Positions 45,845 through 54,843 of a stretch of 64,000 bases of DNA are shown piece after piece (the stretch's first letter is position 1; each line of letters starts with the position of its first letter). Under the pieces are notes generated by a model, which worked only from the letters and a program-made list of their open reading frames with translations, was not told where the DNA came from and searched no databases. Where the stretch lies: NCBI RefSeq assembly GCF_000717025.1, contig NZ_JNXG01000015.1:234088-298087 (forward strand). Direction: 5' to 3'. The translations under genes were made by a program, and so were the position numbers. This DNA is from Streptomyces atroolivaceus (lineage in GTDB: Bacteria > Actinomycetota > Actinomycetes > Streptomycetales > Streptomycetaceae).

Positions 45845-47650
45845 TCACGAACGACCGCTCGGCGCTACCACCATGGCCGAGCCACCACCGCGCCGCACCT
45901 TTTCGGCGGCCGCGAGCCAGCGTCCTCCTGGGAGGCGCTGGATGCCCGTGGCCGCACCGATCTCCGGGTTCGCCTTGAACACGTGCCCGAGAGCCTCCAA
46001 CTCCTCCCGCACAGGGCTGTCCCACAGCCCCGGCTCGATCTCGGTCGTGGCCGAGTTGCGCTGGCTGGCACGCGGCGCGGCGATCGCCTCCACCAGCGGC
46101 AGCCCCCGGTCCAGGTGGCCGGTCAGCGACTGCAGGACGGTGGTGATGATCGTGGCGCCGCCCGGCGTTCCCAGGGCCAGTACGGGTTTTCCGTGTTCCA
46201 GCACGATGGTCGGCGAGATGGACGAGCGCGGTCGCTTCGCCGGGCCGGGCAGGTTCGGGTCGTGGACCGCCGGATTCGCCGGGGCGAAGGAGAAGTCGGT
46301 CAGCTCGTTGTTGAGCAGGAAACCCCGCCCGGGCACGGTGATGCCGCTGCCGCCCGTCGACTCGATCGTCAGGGTGTAGGCGACGACGTTGCCCCACTTG
46401 TCGGCGGTGGTCAGATGAGTCGTGTTCTCACCCTCGTACGTCGTCGGGGCCGCCTCGCCCCTGTTGGCGCAGCGTACGGGGTCGCGTGGGTCGCCCGGTG
46501 CGAGCGGGCTGGTGAGGACCGCGTCGTCCTTGATGAGGCACTCGCGCGAGTCGGCGAAGCGCTGGCTGAGCAGCTCTCGCGTGGGCACATCCTCGAACGC
46601 CGGGTCGCCGACCCAGCGGCCCCTGTCGGCGAAAGCGATCCTGCTGGCCTCGATGAGCCGGTGCAGGTACTGCACCTCGCTCACCTTCGACAGGTCTGTC
46701 GACTCGAGGATGTTGAGGGCTTCACCGACGCTCGTACCTCCGGACGAGGACGGCGCGATGCCGTACACGTCGAGGCCTCGGTAGGCGGTCTTCGTCGGGG
46801 CCTGACGCAGCGCGCGGTACCCCTTGAGGTCCCCGGTCGTCAGGTCTCCCGGACGCGCCACACGGGTCGCCGCAGGGTCCACGGGCGGCTTCCGCACCGT
46901 CGACACGATGTCGCGGGCCAACTCGCCCCGGTAGAGCTCGTCGACGCCCTCACGGCCCAGCGTCCTGTACGTGCGGGCCAGGTCGGGGTTCTTGAACACC
47001 GACCCGGTCACCGGCAACCGGCCGCCAGGCAGGAAGAGTTCGGCACTCGCGGGGAAGTCGGCGAACCGTGCCTGATTGGCCGCGGTCTGGGAGCGGAAGG
47101 TCTCGTCCACGACGAATCCCTCCCGGGCCAGCCGCTCGGCCGGTTCCAGCAGCCGCTTGAGCGGCTTGCTGCCCCATGCGTCGAGCACCTTCTCCCAGGT
47201 GGCGGGAGTGCCGGGGGTGCCGACCCCCAGTCCGCTGGTGACGGCGTCGTTGAAGGGGATCGGTTTCCCGTTCTCCAGGAACAGAGAGGAGTCCGCGCTG
47301 CGGGGGGCGGTCTCGCGGCCGTCGACGGTCTGTACGCTGCCCGTCCTCGCGTCGTAGTGGACGAAGTACCCGCCGCCTCCGATGCCCGCCGAGTAGGGCT
47401 CCGTGACGCCCAGCGCGGCGGCGGTGGCGACGGCCGCGTCGACGGCGTTGCCTCCCTTGCGGAGCACCTCGATACCGGCCGCCGAAGCGTCCGCGTCGAC
47501 GCTCGACACCGCCCCTCCGTACCCCACCGCCACGGGCGACTTGGGAGGTGGAACAGGTGGCGCCGAGGCCGCGGGGGCCGCGGCACCGAGCGAGCCGATG
47601 ACGACGAGCACGACTGGGAACGACACATTCCGGCCTACGGAATGACGCAT
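45845..47650 (-). CDS. Secreted gamma-glutamyltransferase
   Basis: A 601-residue GGT proenzyme with a Sec signal peptide (VVLVVIGSLGAAAPAASA). Autoprocessing and catalysis use T410 in ENTTHLTTAD. Other conserved parts are AGIGGGGYF, the glutamate-binding R of DGRETAP and the small-subunit PRPRSSISPTIV-like block (RPRSSISPTIV). It would cleave extracellular glutathione-like or gamma-glutamyl peptides. GGAGG lies five bases before the ATG. It is the second, and only secreted, GGT in the window. Confidence 0.93.
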   Translation of the reverse strand: MRHSVGRNVSFPVVLVVIGSLGAAAPAASAPPVPPPKSPVAVGYGGAVSSVDADASAAGIEVLRKGGNAVDAAVATAAALGVTEPYSAGIGGGGYFVHYDARTGSVQTVDGRETAPRSADSSLFLENGKPIPFNDAVTSGLGVGTPGTPATWEKVLDAWGSKPLKRLLEPAERLAREGFVVDETFRSQTAANQARFADFPASAELFLPGGRLPVTGSVFKNPDLARTYRTLGREGVDELYRGELARDIVSTVRKPPVDPAATRVARPGDLTTGDLKGYRALRQAPTKTAYRGLDVYGIAPSSSGGTSVGEALNILESTDLSKVSEVQYLHRLIEASRIAFADRGRWVGDPAFEDVPTRELLSQRFADSRECLIKDDAVLTSPLAPGDPRDPVRCANRGEAAPTTYEGENTTHLTTADKWGNVVAYTLTIESTGGSGITVPGRGFLLNNELTDFSFAPANPAVHDPNLPGPAKRPRSSISPTIVLEHGKPVLALGTPGGATIITTVLQSLTGHLDRGLPLVEAIAAPRASQRNSATTEIEPGLWDSPVREELEALGHVFKANPEIGAATGIQRLPGGRWLAAAEKVRRGGGSAMVVAPSGRS

Positions 47651-47755
47651 CCGTACCTCCTGTGAAGGATCGTCCGCGCAGGGTAACGCCGCACCACCCG
47701 CATCGTCAGGACCGCCTCGGCCACACGTCCGAACGGGCCGCTACTATGCCCGCTC

Positions 47756-48502
47756 ATGAACGACGACGTACGCAACATCGTGCTCGGCCTCATAGCGGCC
47801 GGGATCAGTGCCGCCCTCGGCTGGCTCGCCCGTACGTACCTCTGGCGGCGCAAACTCCGCCGCAAGCAGGCCTTCTTCGGACTGCCGGGCAATTCGGAGT
47901 GCCTGCTCGTCGTCAACCGCGACGCCGGGGGCGACGGCGCCGTCCACCGCCACGACGTCTTCGCCCTGCTCGAACTCTCCGCTCTCATCAAGGACTGCGC
48001 CGCACACGCCCAGATCGTGTCGCACGACACCGCCCGTCAGGGCTTCGGCGAGCGGACGGAGTTCTGCGTGGGCGGGCCGGTGTCCAACCGGCGGATGGCC
48101 GCACATCTGCAGACTCTGCTGCCGGGAGTGAAGATCCACACCGGGCCCGAGCCGGGGCCCGACCGGGCCGCCTTCCAGGTGGGCTCGGAGCGCTACCGGC
48201 TGGAGCTGGGCACATCCGAGCACGTACTGCTGGCACGGCTCACCGGCGGCCAGGACGCACGCCCCGTCTTCCTGCTCTGCGGGCAGAGCGCCATCACCAA
48301 CCAGGCGGCCTCGCGATACCTGATGCGCAACTACGAGAAGCTGCAGCGCAAGCACCGCAACGGCTCCTTCGTACTGCTCCTGAAAGTGGTCAACTCCCAG
48401 TCGTACGGGCCCGATGTGGTCGAGCTGATAGGTGATGTGACGCGGGCGGCACAGGCACCGCTTCCCTCGGCGCCCCGCACATCGCACCGGGCCACCGGAT
48501 GA
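47756..48502 (+). CDS. Membrane-anchored hypothetical protein
   Basis: A 248-residue protein with an N-terminal helix (VRNIVLGLIAAGISAALGWLA) followed by a basic anchor (RRKLRRKQ) and a soluble alpha/beta domain (ECLLVVNRD, HDVFALLELSALIKD, VFLLCGQSAITNQAASRYL). It is conserved-looking and probably a cytoplasmic domain tethered to the membrane; no catalytic motif is recognised. It is divergent from the secreted GGT. Confidence 0.78.
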   Translation: MNDDVRNIVLGLIAAGISAALGWLARTYLWRRKLRRKQAFFGLPGNSECLLVVNRDAGGDGAVHRHDVFALLELSALIKDCAAHAQIVSHDTARQGFGERTEFCVGGPVSNRRMAAHLQTLLPGVKIHTGPEPGPDRAAFQVGSERYRLELGTSEHVLLARLTGGQDARPVFLLCGQSAITNQAASRYLMRNYEKLQRKHRNGSFVLLLKVVNSQSYGPDVVELIGDVTRAAQAPLPSAPRTSHRATG

Positions 48503-48544
48503 GGCCCGGGGTGCCGCAGCGCCCCGGTCCGGGAGACGGGGCGC

Positions 48545-48877
48545 TCAGCCCTGCCGTTCCGCCGCGTCCTTGATGCCCCTGAGGGTGGCGTTCATACCCT
48601 TGCCCAGCTCGTCGAAGCGGTAGGCGGTGATCGCCGCTTCGGCCTCGGGCGTCCGCTCGACGTAGGCGTTCAGCCCCGAGCGTCCGGGCCCCGACCGTGA
48701 CCGACTGACGCAGCACCACCCCGTCGGCGTACGGGGTGAGGGTGAAGGACCAGGTCGCCATCCGGTCTTCCGGCTCCTCGGCCGGCTTGCCGTACCGGCC
48801 GTCCATGTCCAGACGCGCGCGGGCCCGGCGGAGATCCGGACCTCCCGGTGCGTACGGGGCCCGCCTGCGTGACGCAT
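48545..48877 (-). pseudogene. Decayed SRPBCC/polyketide-cyclase-like gene
   Basis: Pieces of one START-like domain occur in two frames. From ATG 48877 one frame gives REVRISAGPARVW, the usual domain start. The middle of the domain (about 80 residues) is absent. A second frame gives DMDGRYGKPAEEPEDRMATW then SFTLTPYADGVVLRQSVTVG. At a GGGG run near 48688 the first frame resumes with GRSGLNAYVERTPEAEAAITAYRFDELGKGMNATLRG to the end. An internal deletion plus a one-base insertion best explains this. Confidence 0.75.
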
Positions 48878-49182
48878 GACAACTCGCCCCTTACGTAAGG
48901 ATGTTCGCCGTACCCACGCCGGGGATTCCACGGTCTCCCTCTCCGTGGCGCGGCAGCGACATCGGCCGCACCGGGCCGTGGGCGTGGAGCCGTACTCCAC
49001 GCCCACGGCGTCCGGACCGGTCACACGCCGCCCGGTGACCTTCACCGGCCCTCGTCACATCGGCCGCGACCCGGCCGGCACACAGCTGACCTTCTCCCCC
49101 ACCGGGCACGGATACGGATCGCGTCCCGGGTCCACGGTGGGGAGAGTGATCACCGGCTGCTGCCGGGCGAACTCTCCGAGGG
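48878..49182. other. Intergenic region downstream of gluD
   Basis: 305 bp with no supported gene; a strong hairpin lies at 48975-49009. Confidence 0.55.
48975..49009. terminator. Perfect 15-bp hairpin downstream of gluABCD
   Basis: gccgtgggcgtggag and its exact complement separated by five bases, about 175 bp after the gluD stop. Probable terminator of the operon. Confidence 0.8.
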
Positions 49183-50055
49183 CTATCGCAGGCGGCCCGG
49201 CAGCAAGGTTCCCGGCTCGGCGGCGGCCACACCCGTCCCTTCGGTCTTCGGGTTGCGCCGCTCCCGTCTGGCCACCCAGGTGGCGAACCAGGAGAGCAGC
49301 ATGCACATGCCGATGTAGATGGGCGAGATCACCATGACCACGGGGATGAACGGCAGATCGTAGTCGAGGTTGGACGCGATCAGCTTGCCCGCGTGGAGGA
49401 ACTCCTCATAGGTGATGAGATAGCCCAGCGAGGTGTCCTTGAGTGCCACCACCAGCTGGCTGATGATGGTGGGCAGCATCGCCCGGACGGCCTGGGGGGC
49501 AAGGACGTGCGTGGTGACCTGCGTCTTTCGCATACCCAGCGCGTACGCCGCCTCCCGCTGGCCCCGCTCCACGGAGTTGATCCCGGTGCGGAAGACCTCG
49601 GCGAGCACGGACCCGTTGTAGAGGGTCAGTCCCGCGACCAGCGCCGGCAGCGGCTGGACCTTCAGGGCGACGAAGATGAAGAAGATCATCACCAGCACGG
49701 GCATGGCCCGGAAGAACTCGACGAGCAGCGTCGAGATCCAGCGCACCGGCTTGTGGTCGGAGAGCCGGCCGACGGCCAGCACCGCGCCGAGCACGAGGGA
49801 GAGGACCGCCGCGTAGGCGAACGCCTTGAGTGTGTTGCCGAGGCCGCGCAGCAGCAGTTCCTGGATGCCCTTGTAGGTGAAGGGTGTCCACTTCGCGCTG
49901 GTGAACTGATCCGTGTCGAAGAGCAGGTAGAGGAGCCAGCCCAACAGCGCGAGGATCACGGCGGTGGAGAGGACCCCGTAGAGGAAGTGACGTTTGCGGG
50001 TCAGGGGCCCCGGGATGTCGTAGAGAGCGGTGGCGGAGACGGTGGAGCGGGTCAT
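49183..50055 (-). CDS. gluD: Amino acid ABC transporter permease (GluD type)
   Basis: A 290-residue HisM-family permease with about five membrane helices and the EAA loop in REAAYALGMRKTQ. It forms the channel with GluC for glutamate or a similar polar amino acid. Its start overlaps the gluC stop by four bases. The order A-B-C-D matches the actinobacterial glutamate uptake operon. Confidence 0.88.
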   Translation of the reverse strand: MTRSTVSATALYDIPGPLTRKRHFLYGVLSTAVILALLGWLLYLLFDTDQFTSAKWTPFTYKGIQELLLRGLGNTLKAFAYAAVLSLVLGAVLAVGRLSDHKPVRWISTLLVEFFRAMPVLVMIFFIFVALKVQPLPALVAGLTLYNGSVLAEVFRTGINSVERGQREAAYALGMRKTQVTTHVLAPQAVRAMLPTIISQLVVALKDTSLGYLITYEEFLHAGKLIASNLDYDLPFIPVVMVISPIYIGMCMLLSWFATWVARRERRNPKTEGTGVAAAEPGTLLPGRLR

Positions 50056-50696
50056 CGGGCGACTCCCCAGCGCTTCTCCAACACGTTGAAGAGCGCACTG
50101 ATGGCGAGGGTGATGATCAGGTATCCGACGGCGATCCAGATGAAGGACCAGATGATGCTGTAGCCGAGTTCGTTGAGGGTCTTGTAGGTACCCAGCAGCT
50201 CGGTGACGCTGAACGCACCCGCGATCGCGGAGTTCTTGGCGAGGGCGATGAGCGTCGACCCCACCGGTGGGATCACCGACCGGAAGGCCTGCGGCAGGAC
50301 CACGTTGTTCAGCGTCTGCCCGAAGGACATCCCCAGACTGCGGGCCGCTTCGCCCTGACCCGTCGGCACGGTGTTGATGCCGGAGCGCAGCGCCTCGCAG
50401 ATGAAGGCCGAGGTGTAGCAGCCGAGGGCGAGGACCGCGAAGACCTGGAAGGGCAGGATCAGGCCGAAGCGCGGCAGGCCGAGCAGGACTGCGAAGAACA
50501 GCAGTGTCAGCGGGGTGTTGCGGAGCACCGCGACCCAGACGGTGCCGATCACCCGGAGCGAGCCGACGGGTGCGACCCGGAAGGACGCCATGACGAACCC
50601 GAGCACCAGAGCCAGGACCGAGGCGTAGACGGTGAGTTCGACGGTGCCGAGGAAGCCCTTGCCGTAGAGCGACCAGTTCTCTGTCAGTACATCCAT
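50052..50696 (-). CDS. gluC: Amino acid ABC transporter permease (GluC type)
   Basis: A 214-residue HisM-family permease (MDVLTENWSLYGKGFLGTVELT start; EAARSLGMSFGQT as EAA loop). I chose ATG 50696 because it gives the typical short GluC length and lies 16 bp after gluB. The open frame continues upstream over gluB in another frame. Confidence 0.9.
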   Translation of the reverse strand: MDVLTENWSLYGKGFLGTVELTVYASVLALVLGFVMASFRVAPVGSLRVIGTVWVAVLRNTPLTLLFFAVLLGLPRFGLILPFQVFAVLALGCYTSAFICEALRSGINTVPTGQGEAARSLGMSFGQTLNNVVLPQAFRSVIPPVGSTLIALAKNSAIAGAFSVTELLGTYKTLNELGYSIIWSFIWIAVGYLIITLAISALFNVLEKRWGVAR

Positions 50697-50712
50697 GGTG
50701 GTGGCCGGCCCC

Positions 50713-51624
50713 TCAGTTCGACGGGTAGCGGTCGATGGGCGGGGGTTTCGGCGCGGGCACGCCCGACAGACCGAGGGTCGCCTCGAACGCCTTCTTCCAG
50801 TTGCCGTTCTTCTCGTTGGCCTCCAGCGCGTCGTTGAGCGCGGCGCGCAGTGCGTTGTCACTGCGCGGTACCCCGATGCCGTAGGGCTCCTCGGAGAACG
50901 GCTTGCCGACCACCTTCATCTCGTCCGGCGCCTTGGCCGCGAAGCCCAGGAGGATGGCGTCGTCGGTGGTGACGGCGTCGACCTGGAAGGTCAGCAGGTT
51001 GTCGACGCAGATCGAGTACGTGTCGTAGGCGACCAGGTCCGCCTCGGGGAAGTCGGCGGCGATGCGCTGGTAGGGGGTCGATCCGGCGGCCGAACAGACG
51101 GTCTTGCCCGCCAGGTCCTGCGGCCCCTTGATGTCGTTCTCGTCGGTGCGCACCAGCAGCCCCTGGCCGGCCAGATAGTACGGCCCGGCGAAGCCGACGA
51201 GTTTCTTGCGCATGTCGTTGATCGTGTAGGTGCCGACGTAGTAGTCGATCTGCCCGTTCTGGAGCGCCGTCTCGCGGTTGGCGGAGGCGATGGTCCGGAA
51301 ACGGATCGTGTCCGGCTCGAAACCGAGTGAGGCCGCCATCATGCGGGCGATCTCGATGTCGAAGCCGGAGTAGATCCCGGTGGCCGGGTCCTTCTCGCCG
51401 AGATAGGGCTGGTCCTCCTTGGCTCCGACGACGAGGTGGCCACGCTTCTTGGCCTTCGTCCAGGTCTTCGACTCCGGCAGCCGGAAAGCGGTGTCGACCG
51501 TGTACTGGGGGAGTTCACCCGCCTTCGGGCCCTTGACCGGCGGGCTGCCCTCCCTGCCGCAGCCGGCGAGCACGGCGATCAGGAGGCAGGCCAGCACGGC
51601 CGCGATGTTCCTCGTACGCAACAC
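50713..51624 (-). CDS. gluB: Glutamate-type amino acid-binding lipoprotein (GluB type)
   Basis: A 303-residue SBP family 3 protein. The lipobox LAGC (near residue 22) anchors it to the membrane. The body shows GYSGFDIEIARMMA-like (IYSGFDIEIARMMA), RETALQNGQIDYYVGTYTI and KTVCSAAGSTPYQRI. It delivers glutamate or a related acidic amino acid to GluC/GluD. The GTG start lies 11 bp after gluA. Confidence 0.9.
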   Translation of the reverse strand: MLRTRNIAAVLACLLIAVLAGCGREGSPPVKGPKAGELPQYTVDTAFRLPESKTWTKAKKRGHLVVGAKEDQPYLGEKDPATGIYSGFDIEIARMMAASLGFEPDTIRFRTIASANRETALQNGQIDYYVGTYTINDMRKKLVGFAGPYYLAGQGLLVRTDENDIKGPQDLAGKTVCSAAGSTPYQRIAADFPEADLVAYDTYSICVDNLLTFQVDAVTTDDAILLGFAAKAPDEMKVVGKPFSEEPYGIGVPRSDNALRAALNDALEANEKNGNWKKAFEATLGLSGVPAPKPPPIDRYPSN

Positions 51625-51635
51625 GGTGCCCCCCG

Positions 51636-52379
51636 TCAGTGCTTGAGAATCTTGGACAGGAAGTCCTTGGCCCGGTCGCTCTCCGGGGCCGTGAAGAAGT
51701 CCTCCGGGGTGCGGTCCTCCACGATGCGCCCGTCGGACATGAAGACCACGCGGTTGGCGGCGGAACGGGCGAAGCCCATCTCGTGCGTGACCACCACCAT
51801 GGTCATGCCCTCACGGGCGAGCTGCTGCATGACCTCGAGGACCTCGTTGATCATCTCCGGGTCGAGCGCGGAGGTGGGCTCGTCGAAGAGCAGCGCCTTG
51901 GGGTCCATGGCGAGGGCGCGGGCGATGGCGACGCGCTGCTGCTGTCCGCCGGAGAGCTGGGCGGGAAGCTTGTCCGCCTGCGAGGCGAGTCCGACCCGCT
52001 CCAGCAGCTCCCGGGAACGCTGGTCGGCCTCGTCCCTCTTGCGCTTACGGACCTTGAGCTGGGCGAGCGAGACGTTCGCCAGAACGGTCTTGTGTGCGAA
52101 CAGGTTGAACGACTGGAAGACCATGCCCACTTCGGCCCGGAGCTCCGCGAGCCCCTTCCCCTCCGCGGGGAGTGGCTTCCCGTCGATGGCGATGTGGCCG
52201 GACTCGATCGTCTCGAGTCGGTTGATGGTCCGGCAGAGCGTTGATTTGCCCGATCCGGAGGGGCCGATGACCACCACCACCTCCCCGCGGCCGACGGTGA
52301 GATTGATGTCCTGCAGTACGTGCAACTTCCCGAAGTACTTGTTGACGTCCCGCAGCTCGATCAACGGATCGACGGCCAT
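51636..52379 (-). CDS. gluA: Amino acid ABC transporter ATP-binding protein (GluA type)
   Basis: A 247-residue ATPase with Walker [10 protein letters not shown], signature [10 protein letters not shown], Walker B ALLFDEP and H-loop VVTHEMGFA, all typical of polar amino-acid importers (GlnQ/GluA). First gene of the gluABCD operon. Confidence 0.93.
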   Translation of the reverse strand: MAVDPLIELRDVNKYFGKLHVLQDINLTVGRGEVVVVIGPSGSGKSTLCRTINRLETIESGHIAIDGKPLPAEGKGLAELRAEVGMVFQSFNLFAHKTVLANVSLAQLKVRKRKRDEADQRSRELLERVGLASQADKLPAQLSGGQQQRVAIARALAMDPKALLFDEPTSALDPEMINEVLEVMQQLAREGMTMVVVTHEMGFARSAANRVVFMSDGRIVEDRTPEDFFTAPESDRAKDFLSKILKH

Positions 52380-52481
52380 ACGCTGCCCTACCCACTTATC
52401 GCTTGTGTCGAGGTCAGCGCAAACTATCCGGGGCGGACACGCACTTCGGGGCCGACACGCACCAGCGGCGTATAAGGCTGT

Positions 52482-52943
52482 TTATCGCGTTTTGACCTCC
52501 GGGCCGCTCTCCGCGGTCTCCGCGTACATCTCGGAGAGCTCGGGGCTGCCCGACATCGCCCAGTCCAGGCCTGCGGCGACCACGTCGATCTCGCGCCCGG
52601 AAGCCAGTCGGACCACAGGCTTTCCACCCGCCAGGATGTCCCAGGCGGCCCCGGGAACGGTACGCACCAGCACGGTGCCGAGGTAGAGGCCGGCGTCGTT
52701 GCCCACCCACGGCAGCTCTTCCGGGTCGTCGCGCCAGATGGGCGGCAGCTGGTCGAGCGCGGACAACGAGGCGGGGCTGTCGTCGAGTTCGAGGCCGCAC
52801 TGCCCTGCCCGGGCCCGCAGCAACTCACATTCCGCGAACAGCTCGGCGACGCCGTCCGGATCGGTCTCGACGGCGGCTGCGAGAGCCACCTCCCGTGTAC
52901 CGCCCTGGCGCTTACGCCAGTTGTCCAGGAAAGGGATGTTCAT
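52482..52943 (-). CDS. Conserved hypothetical protein (DUF6278-like)
   Basis: A 153-residue soluble protein (MNIPFLDNWRKRQGG start; DDPEELPWVGNDAGLYLGTVLVRTVPGAAWDI). The sequence agrees with a family widespread in Streptomyces that I recall as DUF6278. No catalytic motif or membrane segment is seen. I chose ATG 52943 since the family begins there. Function unknown. Confidence 0.78.
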   Translation of the reverse strand: MNIPFLDNWRKRQGGTREVALAAAVETDPDGVAELFAECELLRARAGQCGLELDDSPASLSALDQLPPIWRDDPEELPWVGNDAGLYLGTVLVRTVPGAAWDILAGGKPVVRLASGREIDVVAAGLDWAMSGSPELSEMYAETAESGPEVKTR

Positions 52944-53050
52944 GCCACCAGGATCCCACCCCTGAGGCGTTCCGCATCGCAGGGCGCGCGACTGTGCCGG
53001 TTCCGGGACCCGCCACGTACATGACCTGGCCATCTCTCTAAGGTACGGGG

Positions 53051-53830
53051 ATGACGTCGCAGAAATACCTTTCCGAACTCTTCTCGCTGGAAGGCCGGGT
53101 CGCCGTGGTGACCGGCGGCAGCTCCGGCATCGGCCGTGGCATCACGGAGGCGCTCGCACGCGCCGGTGCGAGCGTGGTGGTCGTGGCACGCAGGGAGGCG
53201 GAACTGGCGCGGACCGTCGGTGAACTCGAGGCCGCCGGCTGCCGGGCGGCCTGGGTGAGCGCCGATCTGGGGACCTCCGAGGGCGTGCGCGTGGCCGGCG
53301 ACGAGGCGGCGGCCGCGTTCGGCGAGCCCGACATCCTCGTCAACTGCGCGGGCGTCAACCTGCGGCCCCCCATGAGCGAACTCGACGAGGACGTCTGGGA
53401 CACCACGATGACGGTGAACCTCAAGGCGCCCTATCTGCTGGGCCGCCGGTACGGCCCCGGTATGGCCGGACGCGGCTTCGGGCGGATCATCCACATCACT
53501 TCCCAGCAGGCGCACCGGGCGTTCGTGCAGAGCGGTGCGTACGGCGTCTCCAAGGGGGCACTGGAATCGCTGGCACGCTCGCAGGCCGAGGCCTGGTCAC
53601 CGCACGGCGTCACCTGCAACACGCTGGTGCCGGGGTTCGTGATGACTCCGCTCAACCAGCGGCTGTCGTCGGACCCGGAGCGGGTGGCCGCCCTGGCCGC
53701 TCGCACGATGGTGGGCCGCAACGGGCTGGCCGAGGACTTCGCGGGTGCCGCGGTGTTCCTCGCCAGCGCCGCCTCCTCGTACGTCACGGGGCAGTCGCTG
53801 TTCGTCGACGGCGGATTCTCGGTGCACTGA
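53051..53830 (+). CDS. Short-chain dehydrogenase/reductase
   Basis: A 259-residue classical SDR with the cofactor motif TGGSSGIGRG (21-30), NCAG at 98-101 and the S151-Y164-K168 triad. Arg47/Arg48 after the second strand (VVARREAE) suggest NADP preference. AAGG lies six bases before the ATG. The substrate is unknown; it resembles gluconate 5-dehydrogenase-like enzymes. Confidence 0.9.
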   Translation: MTSQKYLSELFSLEGRVAVVTGGSSGIGRGITEALARAGASVVVVARREAELARTVGELEAAGCRAAWVSADLGTSEGVRVAGDEAAAAFGEPDILVNCAGVNLRPPMSELDEDVWDTTMTVNLKAPYLLGRRYGPGMAGRGFGRIIHITSQQAHRAFVQSGAYGVSKGALESLARSQAEAWSPHGVTCNTLVPGFVMTPLNQRLSSDPERVAALAARTMVGRNGLAEDFAGAAVFLASAASSYVTGQSLFVDGGFSVH

Positions 53831-53846
53831 GGCGACCCGCCGACAT

Positions 53847-53878
53847 GCGGATGCCGCCCGGCGAAGGGCGGCATCCGC
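53847..53878. terminator. Terminator between SDR and HTH-Clp_N genes
   Basis: Perfect 13-bp stem gcggatgccgccc / gggcggcatccgc with a six-base loop, between convergent genes, 16 bp after the SDR stop. Confidence 0.85.
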
Positions 53879-53952
53879 GGCGCACCAGCACCTGGGCGAC
53901 AGGGTTCGGACGCGAGGCCCGTCGCCCGCACACCGGGCGCCCGGCGCCCGCT

Positions 53953-54702
53953 TCAGCTTTCGGCGCCCGCGGCCGGCGCCACCGTCTCGCCTGCGACCGC
54001 CGCGGCGACGGCGGACGAAGCCGCGTCCTTGTCGATGCCCAGCCCCGCGAGTACGCCCGCACCCCCTTCGAACTCCAGCAGGGCCAGCACGATGTGCCCG
54101 GTCCCGATGAAGTCGTGGCCGAGGCGGAGCGCCTCCCGGAAGGTGAGCTCCAGGACCTTCCGGGCCTCGGCGTCGTACGGGATCAGCTCGGGGACCTGGT
54201 CGGCCGCCGCGGGCAGGGCGAGCACCGCGGCCTCCCGGACCGCCTCCGGCGGGACCCCCTGGCCCGCGAGCACCTGAGCACCCGGCGACTCCGGCTCGGC
54301 CAGGACACCCAGGAGCAGGTGCCCCACACCCACCTCGTCGTTGCGGGCGGCGTGAGCCTCGTTGTGCGCGGCCATGACGACGTTCCTGGCCTGTTCGTCG
54401 AACCGGCCGAACCCCTGACTCGGGTCCAGGTCGGAGGCCTCGCCGGGCTTCTTGGGCACGAACCGCTTCTGGGCGGCCTGCCGGGTGACGCCCATACTCC
54501 TGCCGATGTCGGTCCAGGACGCACCCGAGCGGCGCGCCTGGTCCACGAAGTGGCCGATGAGGTGATCGGCGATCTCACCGAGGTGATCCGCCGCGACCAC
54601 GGCTCCGGTGAGCTGCTCCAGTGCGTCGGTATGGGTCTTCTTGATCGCGTCGATCAGGTCGTCGAGACGGATGGGTGGGTCGGCGCGCAGCGGCTTCGTC
54701 AT
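53953..54702 (-). CDS. HTH protein with Clp N-terminal repeat domain
   Basis: A 249-residue protein combining an N-terminal HTH (SGASWTDIGRSMGVTRQAAQKRFVP, residues about 59-83) with a C-terminal ClpA/ClpC-type N-domain (two repeats: ARNVVMAAHNEAHAARNDEVGVGHLLLGVL and ARKVLELTFREALRLGHDFIGTGHIVLALL). The Clp N-domain normally binds substrates or adaptors; here there is no ATPase. The HTH is similar to that of the RheA-like protein. Two tandem palindromes at the start imply autorepression. Role: probably a proteostasis-linked regulator, by inference. Confidence 0.85.
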   Translation of the reverse strand: MTKPLRADPPIRLDDLIDAIKKTHTDALEQLTGAVVAADHLGEIADHLIGHFVDQARRSGASWTDIGRSMGVTRQAAQKRFVPKKPGEASDLDPSQGFGRFDEQARNVVMAAHNEAHAARNDEVGVGHLLLGVLAEPESPGAQVLAGQGVPPEAVREAAVLALPAAADQVPELIPYDAEARKVLELTFREALRLGHDFIGTGHIVLALLEFEGGAGVLAGLGIDKDAASSAVAAAVAGETVAPAAGAES

Positions 54703-54704
54703 AC

Positions 54705-54749
54705 GGCAACCCTAGGTTGACACCCCTAGGGCGTCAACCCGAGGTTGAC
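54705..54749. promoter_or_regulatory. Tandem operators of the HTH-Clp_N gene
   Basis: On the coding strand, distal site TGTCAAC-CTCGG-GTTGACG (54732-54750) and proximal site TGTCAAC-CTAGG-GTTGCCG (54704-54722) are centred 28 bp apart. The proximal one overlaps the ribosome-binding region. The layout is the same as the RheA sites at 26350-26394, with AAC in place of ATC. Confidence 0.8.
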
Positions 54750-54843
54750 ACTTGCGCCGGGCGAAGGCCGCACGGGGAGAGGACGGGCCCTTGACCCCGC
54801 GCGGGCTCCGGGCCGTCCTGGGCCGAGGACGACGACCGAACCG

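Noticed and set aside
45548..47665. 705-codon open frame opposite the secreted GGT
   Set aside because: The GGT on the other strand has signal peptide, catalytic Thr and ribosome-binding site; the + strand product is His/Arg/Gly-rich with no family resemblance.
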